NCBI GenBank assembly: GCA_003141315.1
Contig: PLLP01000017.1
Coordinates: forward strand, 1 to 64,000
Direction: 5' to 3'
Source of the DNA: Phycisphaerales bacterium
GTDB lineage: Bacteria > Planctomycetota > Phycisphaerae > Sedimentisphaerales > Anaerobacaceae
DNA: 64,000 nucleotides
A program made the position numbers and the translations under genes. The notes below the pieces were generated by a model. The model was not told the origin of the DNA and made no database searches. It saw only the letters and a program-made list of their open reading frames with translations. Below are positions 1-7,268 of this stretch, piece after piece. Position 1 is the stretch's first letter; the number at the start of each line of letters is the position of its first letter.

Positions 1-444
1 ATCGGCGACGGCAACAACGTGGCACGTTCGCTGGCCTTCGCGTCGGCAAAGCTCGGGCTGAAGATGACGATTGCATCGCCCAAAGGTTACGAACTCGACG
101 CTGATAGTATCGCAATTGCCGATGGCATCAGCAGCGGAAGCGTCAGCCGGTTTCAGAAGCCCGCCGACGCCGTCAAAGGTGCCGATGTAATTTACACGGA
201 TACATGGGTGAGTATGGGCCAGGAGCAAGAGGAGAAAAAACGTCTGAAGGCCTTTGCTGGTTTTCAGGTAAATGACGATTTACTCGCTCTTGCCCCGAAG
301 GCAAAGATTATGCACTGTCTGCCTGCTCATCGCGGCCAGGAGATAACCGATGAGGTGATGGAGTCTGCCAATTCGATTATTTTTGACCAGGCCGAAAACC
401 GCCTCCACTTCCAAAGAGCGTTGTTGAAGAAACTGTTGAGTTAA
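1..444 (+). CDS. argF: Ornithine carbamoyltransferase, C-terminal fragment
   Basis: The reading frame is open from base 1, so the N-terminal part lies outside the window. The 147 visible residues match the ornithine-binding half of the carbamoyltransferase fold. The diagnostic HCLPAHRGQEI motif lies at fragment residues 105-115; its Cys and the following Leu-Pro contact ornithine and carbamoyl phosphate in this family. A YTDTWVSMGQE segment near residue 65 is the usual loop before it. The enzyme makes citrulline from ornithine and carbamoyl phosphate in the cytoplasmic arginine pathway. The downstream neighbours (a zinc-ribbon protein and rdgB) are unrelated to arginine. The HCLP signature favours ornithine over aspartate carbamoyltransferase; the exact substrate preference is inferred from it. 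Confidence 0.93.
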   Translation: MGDGNNVARSLAFASAKLGLKMTIASPKGYELDADSIAIADGISSGSVSRFQKPADAVKGADVIYTDTWVSMGQEQEEKKRLKAFAGFQVNDDLLALAPKAKIMHCLPAHRGQEITDEVMESANSIIFDQAENRLHFQRALLKKLLS

Positions 445-472
445 TTTTACGATGGAATAAGGAGAAATGAGA

Positions 473-691
473 ATGTCAGAGAAGGTTCTTGACCAAAATA
501 ATCTCGGAATGGACGAAGACTGGGCGGGGAACAACGCTGCTTTTCGCTGTCCTTGTTGTGGCAAGGTGTTCATTGTGAGTGGTTCTCGTGTTCACAGTGG
601 CGTAAGAAAGTGCCCGAACTGTGGAAAGTCGACAGGCCGTTGTGATATTAAATCATTCAAGAATGGTGGCACCGCAAGTTTAGAGTGGTAA
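473..691 (+). CDS. Small zinc-ribbon protein
   Basis: A 72-residue protein with two CxxC knuckles, CPCCGK near residue 24 and CPNCGK near residue 46, separated by about 20 residues: a single four-cysteine zinc ribbon. There is no signal peptide or membrane segment, so it is probably cytoplasmic. An AGGAG element at 460-464 sits 8 bases before the ATG at 473, which makes that start better than the in-frame ATG at 467. It begins 28 bases after argF and ends 4 bases before the next ORF, so the genes may be co-transcribed. No specific family was recognised; a nucleic-acid or protein-binding role is only inferred from the ribbon. Confidence 0.7.
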   Translation: MSEKVLDQNNLGMDEDWAGNNAAFRCPCCGKVFIVSGSRVHSGVRKCPNCGKSTGRCDIKSFKNGGTASLEW

Positions 692-695
692 ACAC

Positions 696-1031
696 GTGTT
701 TGTTCCCGGACACGCTACTCTCTTGAACCTACATGGAGTTAGTGTGGATTACAAAACAGAAGATGAATTGTCAAGTTATATCAAAGAAAATCACGAAGTA
801 TTTGACAGGTTTACGTTTGATTACCTGTTCAAAAGACTTTTGGCAGATGGTTATGACAATGAACAAGCTAAAGATGTGATTTTGTTCAATTGTGCATTGA
901 GTTTGTTGGTAATGCAGGAAAGGTTAGATAACAAGTATTATTTGAAAATGAAAGCTACTGATGGCGTTGCCCCAGATCTTCTTGCTATGTTGCATGAAGA
1001 GTTGATGAAAGTTCCGAATCGTTGGAATTGA
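696..1031 (+). CDS. Hypothetical protein, 111 aa
   Basis: The frame is open from a GTG at 696 to 1031 and has no recognised domain. The sequence is mostly charged and predicted helical in the middle (roughly residues 25-105), with no signal peptide. The start is uncertain: there is no good ribosome binding site at the GTG, and in-frame TTG (723) and GTG (741) codons are alternatives. It sits between the zinc-ribbon gene (4-base gap) and rdgB (18-base gap) on the same strand, which supports a real, translationally linked gene. Confidence 0.5.
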   Translation: MFVPGHATLLNLHGVSVDYKTEDELSSYIKENHEVFDRFTFDYLFKRLLADGYDNEQAKDVILFNCALSLLVMQERLDNKYYLKMKATDGVAPDLLAMLHEELMKVPNRWN

Positions 1032-1049
1032 TGGAGTGGGCATTAAGCA

Positions 1050-1694
1050 ATGGTATTGAAACAAACGATACTTATAGCAACGAGTAATGCGGGGAAGTTT
1101 GCGGAATTGGCGGCGATGCTCGATGAGGGCGTCAGCTGGGTGAGCCTGCGGGATTTTCCGAATATAACGCCGGTAGAAGAAGACGGCGAGACATTTGCGG
1201 AAAATGCACGTAAAAAGGCGCGTTCGTATGCGAAACAAACCGGCTTATTAACCCTGGCTGATGATTCGGGTTTGGTGGTTGATGCGCTCGGCGGAGAGCC
1301 GGGCGTAAAAAGCGCAAGATTTGCAGAATCTTCGCCACAAAGACACGAAGACATGAAGAAAACCAGAAAAGAAATCGATAGGAGGAATTTTGAAAAAGTC
1401 CTGAAACTGCTTAAAGATGTTCCAAAAGAGAAAAGGACCGCAAGATTTGTTTGCCACTTATGTCTTGCGAATCCCGAAAAGGCTTTGATTGAGACTGAAG
1501 GAAAACTGGAAGGATTGATGATAGATAAGCCAACTGGTGAAAACGGGTTTGGTTATGACCCGGTTTTTTTTGTGCCATCCTTAAATAAAACGGTTGCACA
1601 ATTACAGGATAGTCAAAAGAACGCGATTTCCCATCGCGGACAGGCCGTCCGAAAGCTTAAACCCATCCTCAAAAAACTGTTGAATTTATATTAA
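1050..1694 (+). CDS. rdgB: RdgB/HAM1-type dITP/XTP pyrophosphatase
   Basis: Cytoplasmic house-cleaning enzyme that hydrolyses non-canonical purine triphosphates (dITP, XTP) to the monophosphate. Family motifs are in order: SNAGK at residues 12-16, the metal-binding EEDGETFAENA segment at 43-53, DDSGL at 71-75, FGYDPVF near 167-173 and SHRGQA at 194-199. The 214-residue length is slightly above the family's usual roughly 200. The extra residues fall after SARFAE, at about 94-109. Their DNA (1335-1362) reads like the genome's intergenic CCACAAAGACACGAAG repeat inserted in frame. The core catalytic motifs are intact, so the enzyme is probably active. Confidence 0.95.
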   Translation: MVLKQTILIATSNAGKFAELAAMLDEGVSWVSLRDFPNITPVEEDGETFAENARKKARSYAKQTGLLTLADDSGLVVDALGGEPGVKSARFAESSPQRHEDMKKTRKEIDRRNFEKVLKLLKDVPKEKRTARFVCHLCLANPEKALIETEGKLEGLMIDKPTGENGFGYDPVFFVPSLNKTVAQLQDSQKNAISHRGQAVRKLKPILKKLLNLY

Positions 1695-1698
1695 TTTG

Positions 1699-1723
1699 GT
1701 TAGCCGTTGTCGGCACGACAACG
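1699..1723 (+). repeat. REP-like hairpin overlapping the RAYT stop codon
   Basis: GGTTAGC is followed by an 8-bp perfect stem, CGTTGTCG (1705-1712), a GCA loop (1713-1715) and CGACAACG (1716-1723). The copy at 2481-2506, read on the other strand, has the same layout with compensating base changes in the stem. This points to selection on structure. Confidence 0.75.
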
Positions 1724-2269
1724 AAAAATATCCGTTAACGGTTTAACGAAATCCCAGTTCTGTGCACTCATACCGGCGTTTTCAGGATTGGCGTTTATGT
1801 ATTTTATGGCGGCCTTAAGCACTTCCGTGTCATCAATAAAAACCTTCCAGCAACCTCGCGTCCATGGACTGTGTTTCAATTTTAAGACCAGTGTTGCAGC
1901 ACCTTTGAGCTGATTAACAATATATTCGACTCTATATCGCGAACGAAGAACAAGAACGTGTATATGGTCGTTCATTATCGCACAGGCACCAACTTTAATG
2001 TCTAACCGCTGAACCGCGGTCATGAAACCAGCAGCAACAATCGGCCTTGTATGGTCGTTGATAAAAAACGCCGGCCTGCCCAAAACAGGAATCGCTTCAG
2101 AATAGAAATTCAGAAGCAATTTTTTCGGTGGCGGTATTTGGCGACCATATTTAATCTCACCCAACAAACGGAGCTGGTCATTATAGATTTCTTTGGAATA
2201 AGAACCCCGCGGGTCATTCGGCAGCCACGTGCCGTAAGTGGTAAAAACGGCGTGATACGCAACAATCAT
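1700..2269 (-). CDS. REP-associated tyrosine transposase (RAYT, IS200-like Y1 fold)
   Basis: A 189-residue single-domain Y1 nuclease. It has the HUH metal motif as HIH at residues 102 and 104 (context MNDHIHVLV) and a candidate catalytic Tyr at 157 in KYINANPENAG, as in TnpA_REP proteins. These proteins nick single-stranded DNA at REP hairpins and are usually domesticated, single-copy genes. I chose the ATG at 2269 because AGGAAG lies 7 bases upstream; the longer reading would use a TTG. The stop codon lies inside a perfect 8-bp hairpin (1705-1723). Further hairpins of the same design lie beyond the 5' end (2286-2506), so gene and repeats form one unit. There is no companion orfB. Confidence 0.88.
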   Translation of the reverse strand: MIVAYHAVFTTYGTWLPNDPRGSYSKEIYNDQLRLLGEIKYGRQIPPPKKLLLNFYSEAIPVLGRPAFFINDHTRPIVAAGFMTAVQRLDIKVGACAIMNDHIHVLVLRSRYRVEYIVNQLKGAATLVLKLKHSPWTRGCWKVFIDDTEVLKAAIKYINANPENAGMSAQNWDFVKPLTDIFRCRADNG

Positions 2270-2285
2270 TAACAATCTTCCTCTT

Positions 2286-2306
2286 GTTTAGCTCGCCTGC
2301 GGCGAG
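2286..2306 (+). repeat. REP-like hairpin upstream of the RAYT
   Basis: A GTTTAG tag (2286-2291) is followed by CTCGCC, a TGC loop and GGCGAG. It has the same GTTTAG-plus-hairpin design as the other copies and lies just upstream of the RAYT start. Confidence 0.7.
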
Positions 2307-2417
2307 CCGGCACGGCTGCTTTTTTCAAAAACATAACCCGAAAAAGCGAAAAAAACAACGATAAAATCAAAAACATACCGGTGTCGTATCGACAAAATAC
2401 TACAGTTGTCGTTCCGA

Positions 2418-2506
2418 TTCGCCTGCGGCGAACTAAACAATAATATCATCAGCGTTCCGCCGAGGGCTAAACGATAATATCGTCGCCGTGCCGGCGACGG
2501 CTAAAC
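2418..2506 (-). repeat. Cluster of three REP-like hairpins, including a 34-bp tandem duplication
   Basis: Three hairpins in inverted orientation relative to the copy at 2286, each followed on the + strand by CTAAAC (the complement of GTTTAG). They are TTCGCC-TGC-GGCGAA (2418-2432), an imperfect stem in the unit 2433-2466, and a perfect CGTCGCCG-TGC-CGGCGACG (2481-2499). Units 2433-2466 and 2467-2500 are diverged 34-bp direct repeats. Together with the copies at 1699 and 2286 they bracket the transposase gene. Confidence 0.75.
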
Positions 2507-2531
2507 AAATCCTCGCAAAAGGCTTTTATCC

Positions 2532-2560
2532 TTGACAATTCAACTCCATATCTGTATTTG
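2532..2560 (+). promoter_or_regulatory. Candidate sigma-70 promoter for topA
   Basis: A consensus -35 TTGACA (2532-2537) is followed after 17 bases by TATTTG (2555-2560), a weak -10. It is the only TTGACA in the gap before topA and lies about 45 bases upstream of the start codon, just past the hairpin cluster. Confidence 0.4.
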
Positions 2561-2604
2561 ACTTTATTAAATATTATTTCAATAAACGCCGATTAAGATT
2601 GATT

Positions 2605-4995
2605 ATGGCAAAGACAAAAACAAACGGTAAATCTTTGGTAATCGTTGAGTCGCCCGCCAAGGCAAAGACGATAAACAAGTATTTAGGCAGCGGCTACGAG
2701 GTGACGGCCTCGATGGGGCACGTCCGGGACCTGCCGGCGAGCGGGCTGAACGTGGACATCGAAAACGATTTTGCGCCGACGTATCAGGTAATGCCCGGTA
2801 AAAAAAAGACGGTGGCGGGATTGAAGGCCGCCGCCAAAAATTGCAGTAATCTCTACCTGGCAACCGACCTTGACCGCGAAGGCGAGGCAATCGCCTGGCA
2901 TCTGTCTGAGCTTCTGGGCATACCGGAGGAGCGGACATTTCGCGTAATTTTTAACGCCATCACCGAATCATCGATAAAGCAGGCCTTTGCCCACCCGGGC
3001 AAGGTCAATATGGATAAAGTCCTCGCCCAGCAGGCAAGGCGCATCCTCGACAGGCTCGTCGGCTACCAGATAAGCCCACTGTTATGGAAGAAGGTAGCCA
3101 GGGGACTATCCGCCGGCAGGGTTCAGTCGGTAGCGGTCAAAATGGTGGTCGAAAAAGAAAGGGAAATCCGCAATTTTAGGCCGGAAGAATACTGGCTAAT
3201 CCCTGCCGTCTTCACCACCGATACCAACGCCGACTACCATCAGCAGTGGCAGGATTTTTTTGCCGGCAAATCCGAAGAACAGTCTCCAACTCTCGAACAG
3301 CAGGGGCAGTGGCTCGCAGGGCATAACGCCTTTAAGGCGGAACTGTATAAAGTCGGCGATGAAAAATTCGCGGCATCCAAAAAGGAGCAGTCCGACAAAA
3401 TCTTCAACTCGCTCAAGGATGCAAGATTCAAAGTTTCCGATTTGCAGACCAAAGAGTCCACGTCGCGTCCTTCGCCGCCCTTTATCACCTCGACGCTTCA
3501 GCAGGCAGCCGCAAATCGACTCGGCTTTTCCGCCAAACGAACTATGATGGTCGCTCAGCAGTTGTACGAAGGTATTGACCTCGGCTCGATGGGTTCGCTG
3601 GGCCTGATTACCTATATGCGAACCGACAGCACGCATATCTCCCCGGAGGCAATCAACGAGGTTCGCAATTATATTGGCAGAAATATCGGCAGCGAGTATC
3701 TGCCCGGAAAACCCCTGTTCTATGCCGACAAAAAGAACGCACAGCAGGCACACGAGGCGATAAGGCCTACCGATGTCGATATGATACCGCAGCAGTTAAA
3801 GGAATTTCTTACCGATGAGCAGTTTAAGCTCTATGATTTGGTATGGCGGCGGTTCGTCTCCTGCCAGATGGCATCCGCACGATGGGATGTTACAAATATC
3901 GATATCACCGCAACGACGCCGGCGGGCAATTGCTTCTATCGTGCCACAGGAAGAGTAATAACCTTTGACGGCTTTACAAAGGTCTGGCCTGTTAGTTCCC
4001 CGGAGCAGCAGCTTCCGGCTGTTAAGGTCGGCCAGAATCTTGAGGCTGTGGATTTAAGGGCGGAGCAGCATTTTACAAAGCCGCCTGCCCGGTACAACGA
4101 GGCCTCGCTGATAAAGGCTCTCGAAAAAGAAGGCATCGGCAGACCAAGCACTTATGCTTCCATTGTAAGCACCATTCAGGAGCGGGGCTACGTCGAGCAG
4201 AATAAAAAACAATTTTTCGCAACAAACCTCGGCGAGGTTGTCACAGACAAATTAGAGCAATATTTCCCGAAGATAATGGACCTGGCATTTACGAGGTATA
4301 TGGAGGGAAGGCTCGACGAAATCGAGGAGCAGCATCTGGACTGGATTAGCGTCCTGAAGGAATTTTACGGCCCGTTCAAAGAAAGCCTTGAGAGAGCCGG
4401 CGAGCAGATGAAACACGCAAAGGCCGAAACCACGCCGAGCGAATATACTTGTCCCAAATGCCAAAAGCCGCTGGTCTACAGATTCGGCAAAAGGGGAAGG
4501 TTCTTGAGCTGTTCGGGATACCCGGACTGCAAATTTGCCTGCCCGTGCGACCAGAACGGGAAAATGGTTGAGGAAAAAATTACCGAGCATAAATGTCCGA
4601 ATTGCGGCAAGGCTATGGTCGAGAAAACCAGCAGGTACGGTAAATTCCTTGGCTGCTCCGGATACCCGGAATGCAAAACGATACTGAAGATTGACAAAGA
4701 GGGCGGTATTGCCCCGCCAACACAGCCGAAAGAGCCGCCGCGCCCGACGGGCCTGAAATGTTTCAAATGCAAAAGCGGCGAGTTCGTTATCAGGAAAGGC
4801 AGAAAAGGCGAATTTTTGGGCTGCAACAGATTTCCGAAATGCAGAACCATTATTGATATGAGCAAACTCGAAGAATTAAAAAAGCTTCAGGAGGAGGGCA
4901 GCTGGCCTCCGAAATCAGCGGCACAGGCAACGGCAATTCTCGGCCCTTCTCTTTCCAAAAAGAAAAAAAAGACAACCAAAGAACAGGCTGTTTGA
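2605..4995 (+). CDS. topA: DNA topoisomerase I (type IA)
   Basis: Relaxes negatively supercoiled DNA through a transient 5'-phosphotyrosyl break. The Toprim domain opens with LVIVESPAKAKTI (about residue 10) and carries the DLDREGEAIAW metal motif near 90. The active-site Tyr is residue 337 in GLITYMRTDST. The C-terminus has three topoisomerase zinc ribbons starting near residues 615, 660 and 720, each CxxC ... CSGYPxC or CNRFPKC, then a lysine-rich tail. The start is the ATG at 2605, giving 796 residues; a TTG two codons earlier is less likely. The gene is monocistronic, with a convergent prenyltransferase gene downstream. Length and domain order are normal for bacteria. Confidence 0.97.
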   Translation: MAKTKTNGKSLVIVESPAKAKTINKYLGSGYEVTASMGHVRDLPASGLNVDIENDFAPTYQVMPGKKKTVAGLKAAAKNCSNLYLATDLDREGEAIAWHLSELLGIPEERTFRVIFNAITESSIKQAFAHPGKVNMDKVLAQQARRILDRLVGYQISPLLWKKVARGLSAGRVQSVAVKMVVEKEREIRNFRPEEYWLIPAVFTTDTNADYHQQWQDFFAGKSEEQSPTLEQQGQWLAGHNAFKAELYKVGDEKFAASKKEQSDKIFNSLKDARFKVSDLQTKESTSRPSPPFITSTLQQAAANRLGFSAKRTMMVAQQLYEGIDLGSMGSLGLITYMRTDSTHISPEAINEVRNYIGRNIGSEYLPGKPLFYADKKNAQQAHEAIRPTDVDMIPQQLKEFLTDEQFKLYDLVWRRFVSCQMASARWDVTNIDITATTPAGNCFYRATGRVITFDGFTKVWPVSSPEQQLPAVKVGQNLEAVDLRAEQHFTKPPARYNEASLIKALEKEGIGRPSTYASIVSTIQERGYVEQNKKQFFATNLGEVVTDKLEQYFPKIMDLAFTRYMEGRLDEIEEQHLDWISVLKEFYGPFKESLERAGEQMKHAKAETTPSEYTCPKCQKPLVYRFGKRGRFLSCSGYPDCKFACPCDQNGKMVEEKITEHKCPNCGKAMVEKTSRYGKFLGCSGYPECKTILKIDKEGGIAPPTQPKEPPRPTGLKCFKCKSGEFVIRKGRKGEFLGCNRFPKCRTIIDMSKLEELKKLQEEGSWPPKSAAQATAILGPSLSKKKKKTTKEQAV

Positions 4996-5051
4996 TGCCG
5001 GCTTCGAGAAGTGTACGCACAGCCTAATCTGCCGATAAAAAACTGCGGGAT

Positions 5052-5957
5052 TTATTTTTTCCTGTCGAGCAATTCCATTGCGAGCTGCCTGAGGAAAACG
5101 GCCTCCTGACCGAATGACTGAAGTTCGTCGATTGCCTGCTGCGCAAGCTCCCGCACAATCTCTCTGGATTTTTCAAGGCCGATGACAGCCGGGTAGGTTA
5201 CCTTGTCTGCCTTTGTGTCTTTACCCGCGGTTTTGCCGAGCTGCTCGCTCGAAGAGCAGACGTCGAGAATATCGTCTGTAATCTGGAAGCACAGGCCGAT
5301 TTTCAAACCGTACTCGCCGAGCGATTCGTATTGCCTGCGGTCGGCGTCGCCGCAGATAGCGCCCATCGCAGCAGCGGCATGAAACATCTTCGCCGTTTTG
5401 TTCGTGTGGATGTATTCGAGAAGCTCCCTGTTTCCTTTTTTCTTCTGGCTCCTGAGGTCGGCCATCTGGCCAGCAATCATACCAGCGGGCCCCGCCGCCG
5501 CCGCAAGCTCGCCAATCAACGCAACGGCTGCCGCAGGATTATTTATCCGTTCGGAGAGAACCTCAAAGGCAAAGGTCAAAAGTGCATCGCCGGCAAGAAT
5601 CGCAGTTGCCTCGTCGAATTTTTTATGGCAGGTGGGTTTGCCGCGGCGCATATCGTCATTATCCATAGCGGGCAGGTCGTCGTGAATAAGAGAATAGGTA
5701 TGCACCATTTCAACGGCGGCGGCGGCAATTTTTGCGTTTTCGTTAATCGTGCCGCTTACAGCCCGGCAGCACCACAAAAGCATCGCTGCCCTGATACGCT
5801 TGCCGGGACCTTCGAGGGTATAACGCATCGCCTGCATTATGTTCGGCTCGATTTGCTTTTGCTCTGCCAGCAATCGTTCGAGCATCGCATCGACAACTTT
5901 TTTGTTATTGGCAAGCTCAACGTCAAAATCGCTGTGACCGGCCTGGTTTGTGGGCAT
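5052..5957 (-). CDS. ispA: Polyprenyl synthetase (farnesyl/geranylgeranyl diphosphate synthase)
   Basis: Condenses isopentenyl diphosphate with allylic diphosphates to make C15-C20 precursors for quinones, undecaprenyl carriers and other lipids. The first aspartate-rich motif is DDLPAMDND at about residues 93-101, the bacterial type with a two-residue insertion. The second is DDILD at about 228-232. The GPGKRIRAAM segment near 50 binds the pyrophosphate. I take the ATG at 5957 as start (301 residues); the frame extends to a TTG at 5990 without better support. Product chain length cannot be fixed from sequence alone. It is transcribed divergently from miaA, with about 80 bases between the starts. 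Confidence 0.92.
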   Translation of the reverse strand: MPTNQAGHSDFDVELANNKKVVDAMLERLLAEQKQIEPNIMQAMRYTLEGPGKRIRAAMLLWCCRAVSGTINENAKIAAAAVEMVHTYSLIHDDLPAMDNDDMRRGKPTCHKKFDEATAILAGDALLTFAFEVLSERINNPAAAVALIGELAAAAGPAGMIAGQMADLRSQKKKGNRELLEYIHTNKTAKMFHAAAAMGAICGDADRRQYESLGEYGLKIGLCFQITDDILDVCSSSEQLGKTAGKDTKADKVTYPAVIGLEKSREIVRELAQQAIDELQSFGQEAVFLRQLAMELLDRKK

Positions 5958-6038
5958 AGAGGCACCCTTAAAGTTTAAAATTGCAAACAATCTTCGGGCT
6001 GATTATACTGCAAAGGCAATTGATTCACAAAAACTATT

Positions 6039-6977
6039 ATGGAAAACAATTTTGTTTTAATAATCGGCGTGACCGCATCAGGCAAGGGCAGGGTTGCATT
6101 CGAACTGGCCAGGCAAACCGGCGGAGAAATTATCAGTATAGACTCGATGAAAGTCTATAAACGAATGGACATCGGCACCGCCAAGCCGCCGAAAGAAGCC
6201 CGTCAGATTGTTCCGTACCACCTGATAGATATAATCGAGCCGAGCGAACAATTTAGCGCAGGCCTGTTTCTCAAATCCGCAAACGCGGCAATCGAGGAAA
6301 TCCGAAAAAAAGGCAAACCGGTTATCGCTGTCGGCGGTACCGCACTATACATCAAGGCCCTTTTGTACGGCTTGTTCGAAGGCCCTTCTGCGGATGCAAA
6401 GATACGCAGCGAGCTTAAAACGGAGGCGCAAACGAACGGTCTGAAAAGTTTATATGAGCAGCTGCAAAAGGTTGACCCTGACACAGCCGGCAGAATCAGC
6501 AGCAACGACGAAAAACGGATTATACGGGCGCTCGAGGTCTTTCGCATTACAGGTAAGCCGATATCCGCTTTTCAGAATCAGTGGGATTCCGAAAAAAATG
6601 CCGGCCATAACTGGATAGTTTTGGGACTGCGAAGAGACAAGCAGGAGGAAAATAAAAGGATGAATGCGAGGGTCGGCAAAATGATTGAGGCAGGTCTCGT
6701 TGATGAGGTTCAATCGCTGCTGGCTGAAGAAAAACCCCTGAGTATGCAGGCCCGTTGTGCAATCGGGTACGCCGAAATAATCGATTATATCAATGGCAAA
6801 ACGTCTCTCGATGATGCGGTCGAGCTCATCAAAAAAAATACCAGGTTCCTGGCTAAACACCAGCGGACCTGGTTTAGGAGTTTCAAGAACGTCCGCTGGC
6901 TCGATATAGCAAATGAGGAACCGCCTGAAAAAATATTCGCAGAGGCGGTTAATCTCATAGAAGGAATTAATCATTAG
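6039..6977 (+). CDS. miaA: tRNA dimethylallyltransferase MiaA
   Basis: Transfers the dimethylallyl group to N6 of A37 in tRNAs reading UNN codons. Recognition rests on the N-terminal P-loop region GVTASGKG (residues 10-17), the DSMKVYKRMDIGTAKP segment (about 35-50), the GGTALYIKALLYGLFEGP segment (about 100-117) and the C-terminal QARCAIGYAEI helix. The length of 312 residues is normal. The P-loop reads G-K-G where the Walker A consensus has G-K-[ST]. Its substrate, dimethylallyl diphosphate, comes from the same isoprenoid pool as the divergent neighbour's. Confidence 0.95.
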   Translation: MENNFVLIIGVTASGKGRVAFELARQTGGEIISIDSMKVYKRMDIGTAKPPKEARQIVPYHLIDIIEPSEQFSAGLFLKSANAAIEEIRKKGKPVIAVGGTALYIKALLYGLFEGPSADAKIRSELKTEAQTNGLKSLYEQLQKVDPDTAGRISSNDEKRIIRALEVFRITGKPISAFQNQWDSEKNAGHNWIVLGLRRDKQEENKRMNARVGKMIEAGLVDEVQSLLAEEKPLSMQARCAIGYAEIIDYINGKTSLDDAVELIKKNTRFLAKHQRTWFRSFKNVRWLDIANEEPPEKIFAEAVNLIEGINH

Positions 6978-7024
6978 TCCACACAGGCTGCCGAGGCGGG
7001 AGGTGATAAGCTTATTTTAACCCT

Positions 7025-7052
7025 TTGCAGTTTCCGCGGTTCATTATATAAT
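7025..7052 (+). promoter_or_regulatory. Promoter for tRNA-Ser
   Basis: TTGCAG (7025-7030), a 16-base spacer and a perfect TATAAT (7047-7052). This predicts a start near 7059, nine bases before the mature tRNA. Confidence 0.6.
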
Positions 7053-7067
7053 ATCGGCCTCTATTGT

Positions 7068-7152
7068 GGAGCAGTGGCTGAGCGGCTGAAAGCGACGGTC
7101 TTGAAAACCGTTGTGCCTACGGGCACCGGGGGTTCGAATCCCTCCTGCTCCG
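7068..7152 (+). tRNA. tRNA-Ser (anticodon UGA)
   Basis: An 85-base cloverleaf. The acceptor stem is GGAGCAG (7068-7074) with CTGCTCC (7145-7151), then discriminator G at 7152. The anticodon stem ACGGT/ACCGT encloses loop CTTGAAA, giving anticodon TGA. The long variable arm (class II) includes the GCCTACGGGC hairpin. The T arm holds GGTTCGAATCC. CCA is not encoded. All of this fits tRNA-Ser reading UCA. Confidence 0.97.
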
Positions 7153-7268
7153 TTATGAGCTTTGCGAATAACGAAGCAGAGCAGTCCGCCGAGAGCGGGC
7201 AAATTTATCGGCTGTCCCACAGGGCTGGTTGCAGCAAGGCAAAAAGGCAGGCGGCACATTTTCAAAGG

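Noticed and set aside
3196-3753. Long ORF opposite topA
   Set aside because: It lies entirely inside topA on the other strand and has no recognisable motif.
5331-5978. Long ORF opposite ispA
   Set aside because: It is the antisense of a clear prenyltransferase gene and matches no family.
7074-7268. Longer waaA gene starting inside the tRNA
   Set aside because: The frame is open by chance across the tRNA-Ser gene; the protein family begins at the membrane helix coded from 7269.
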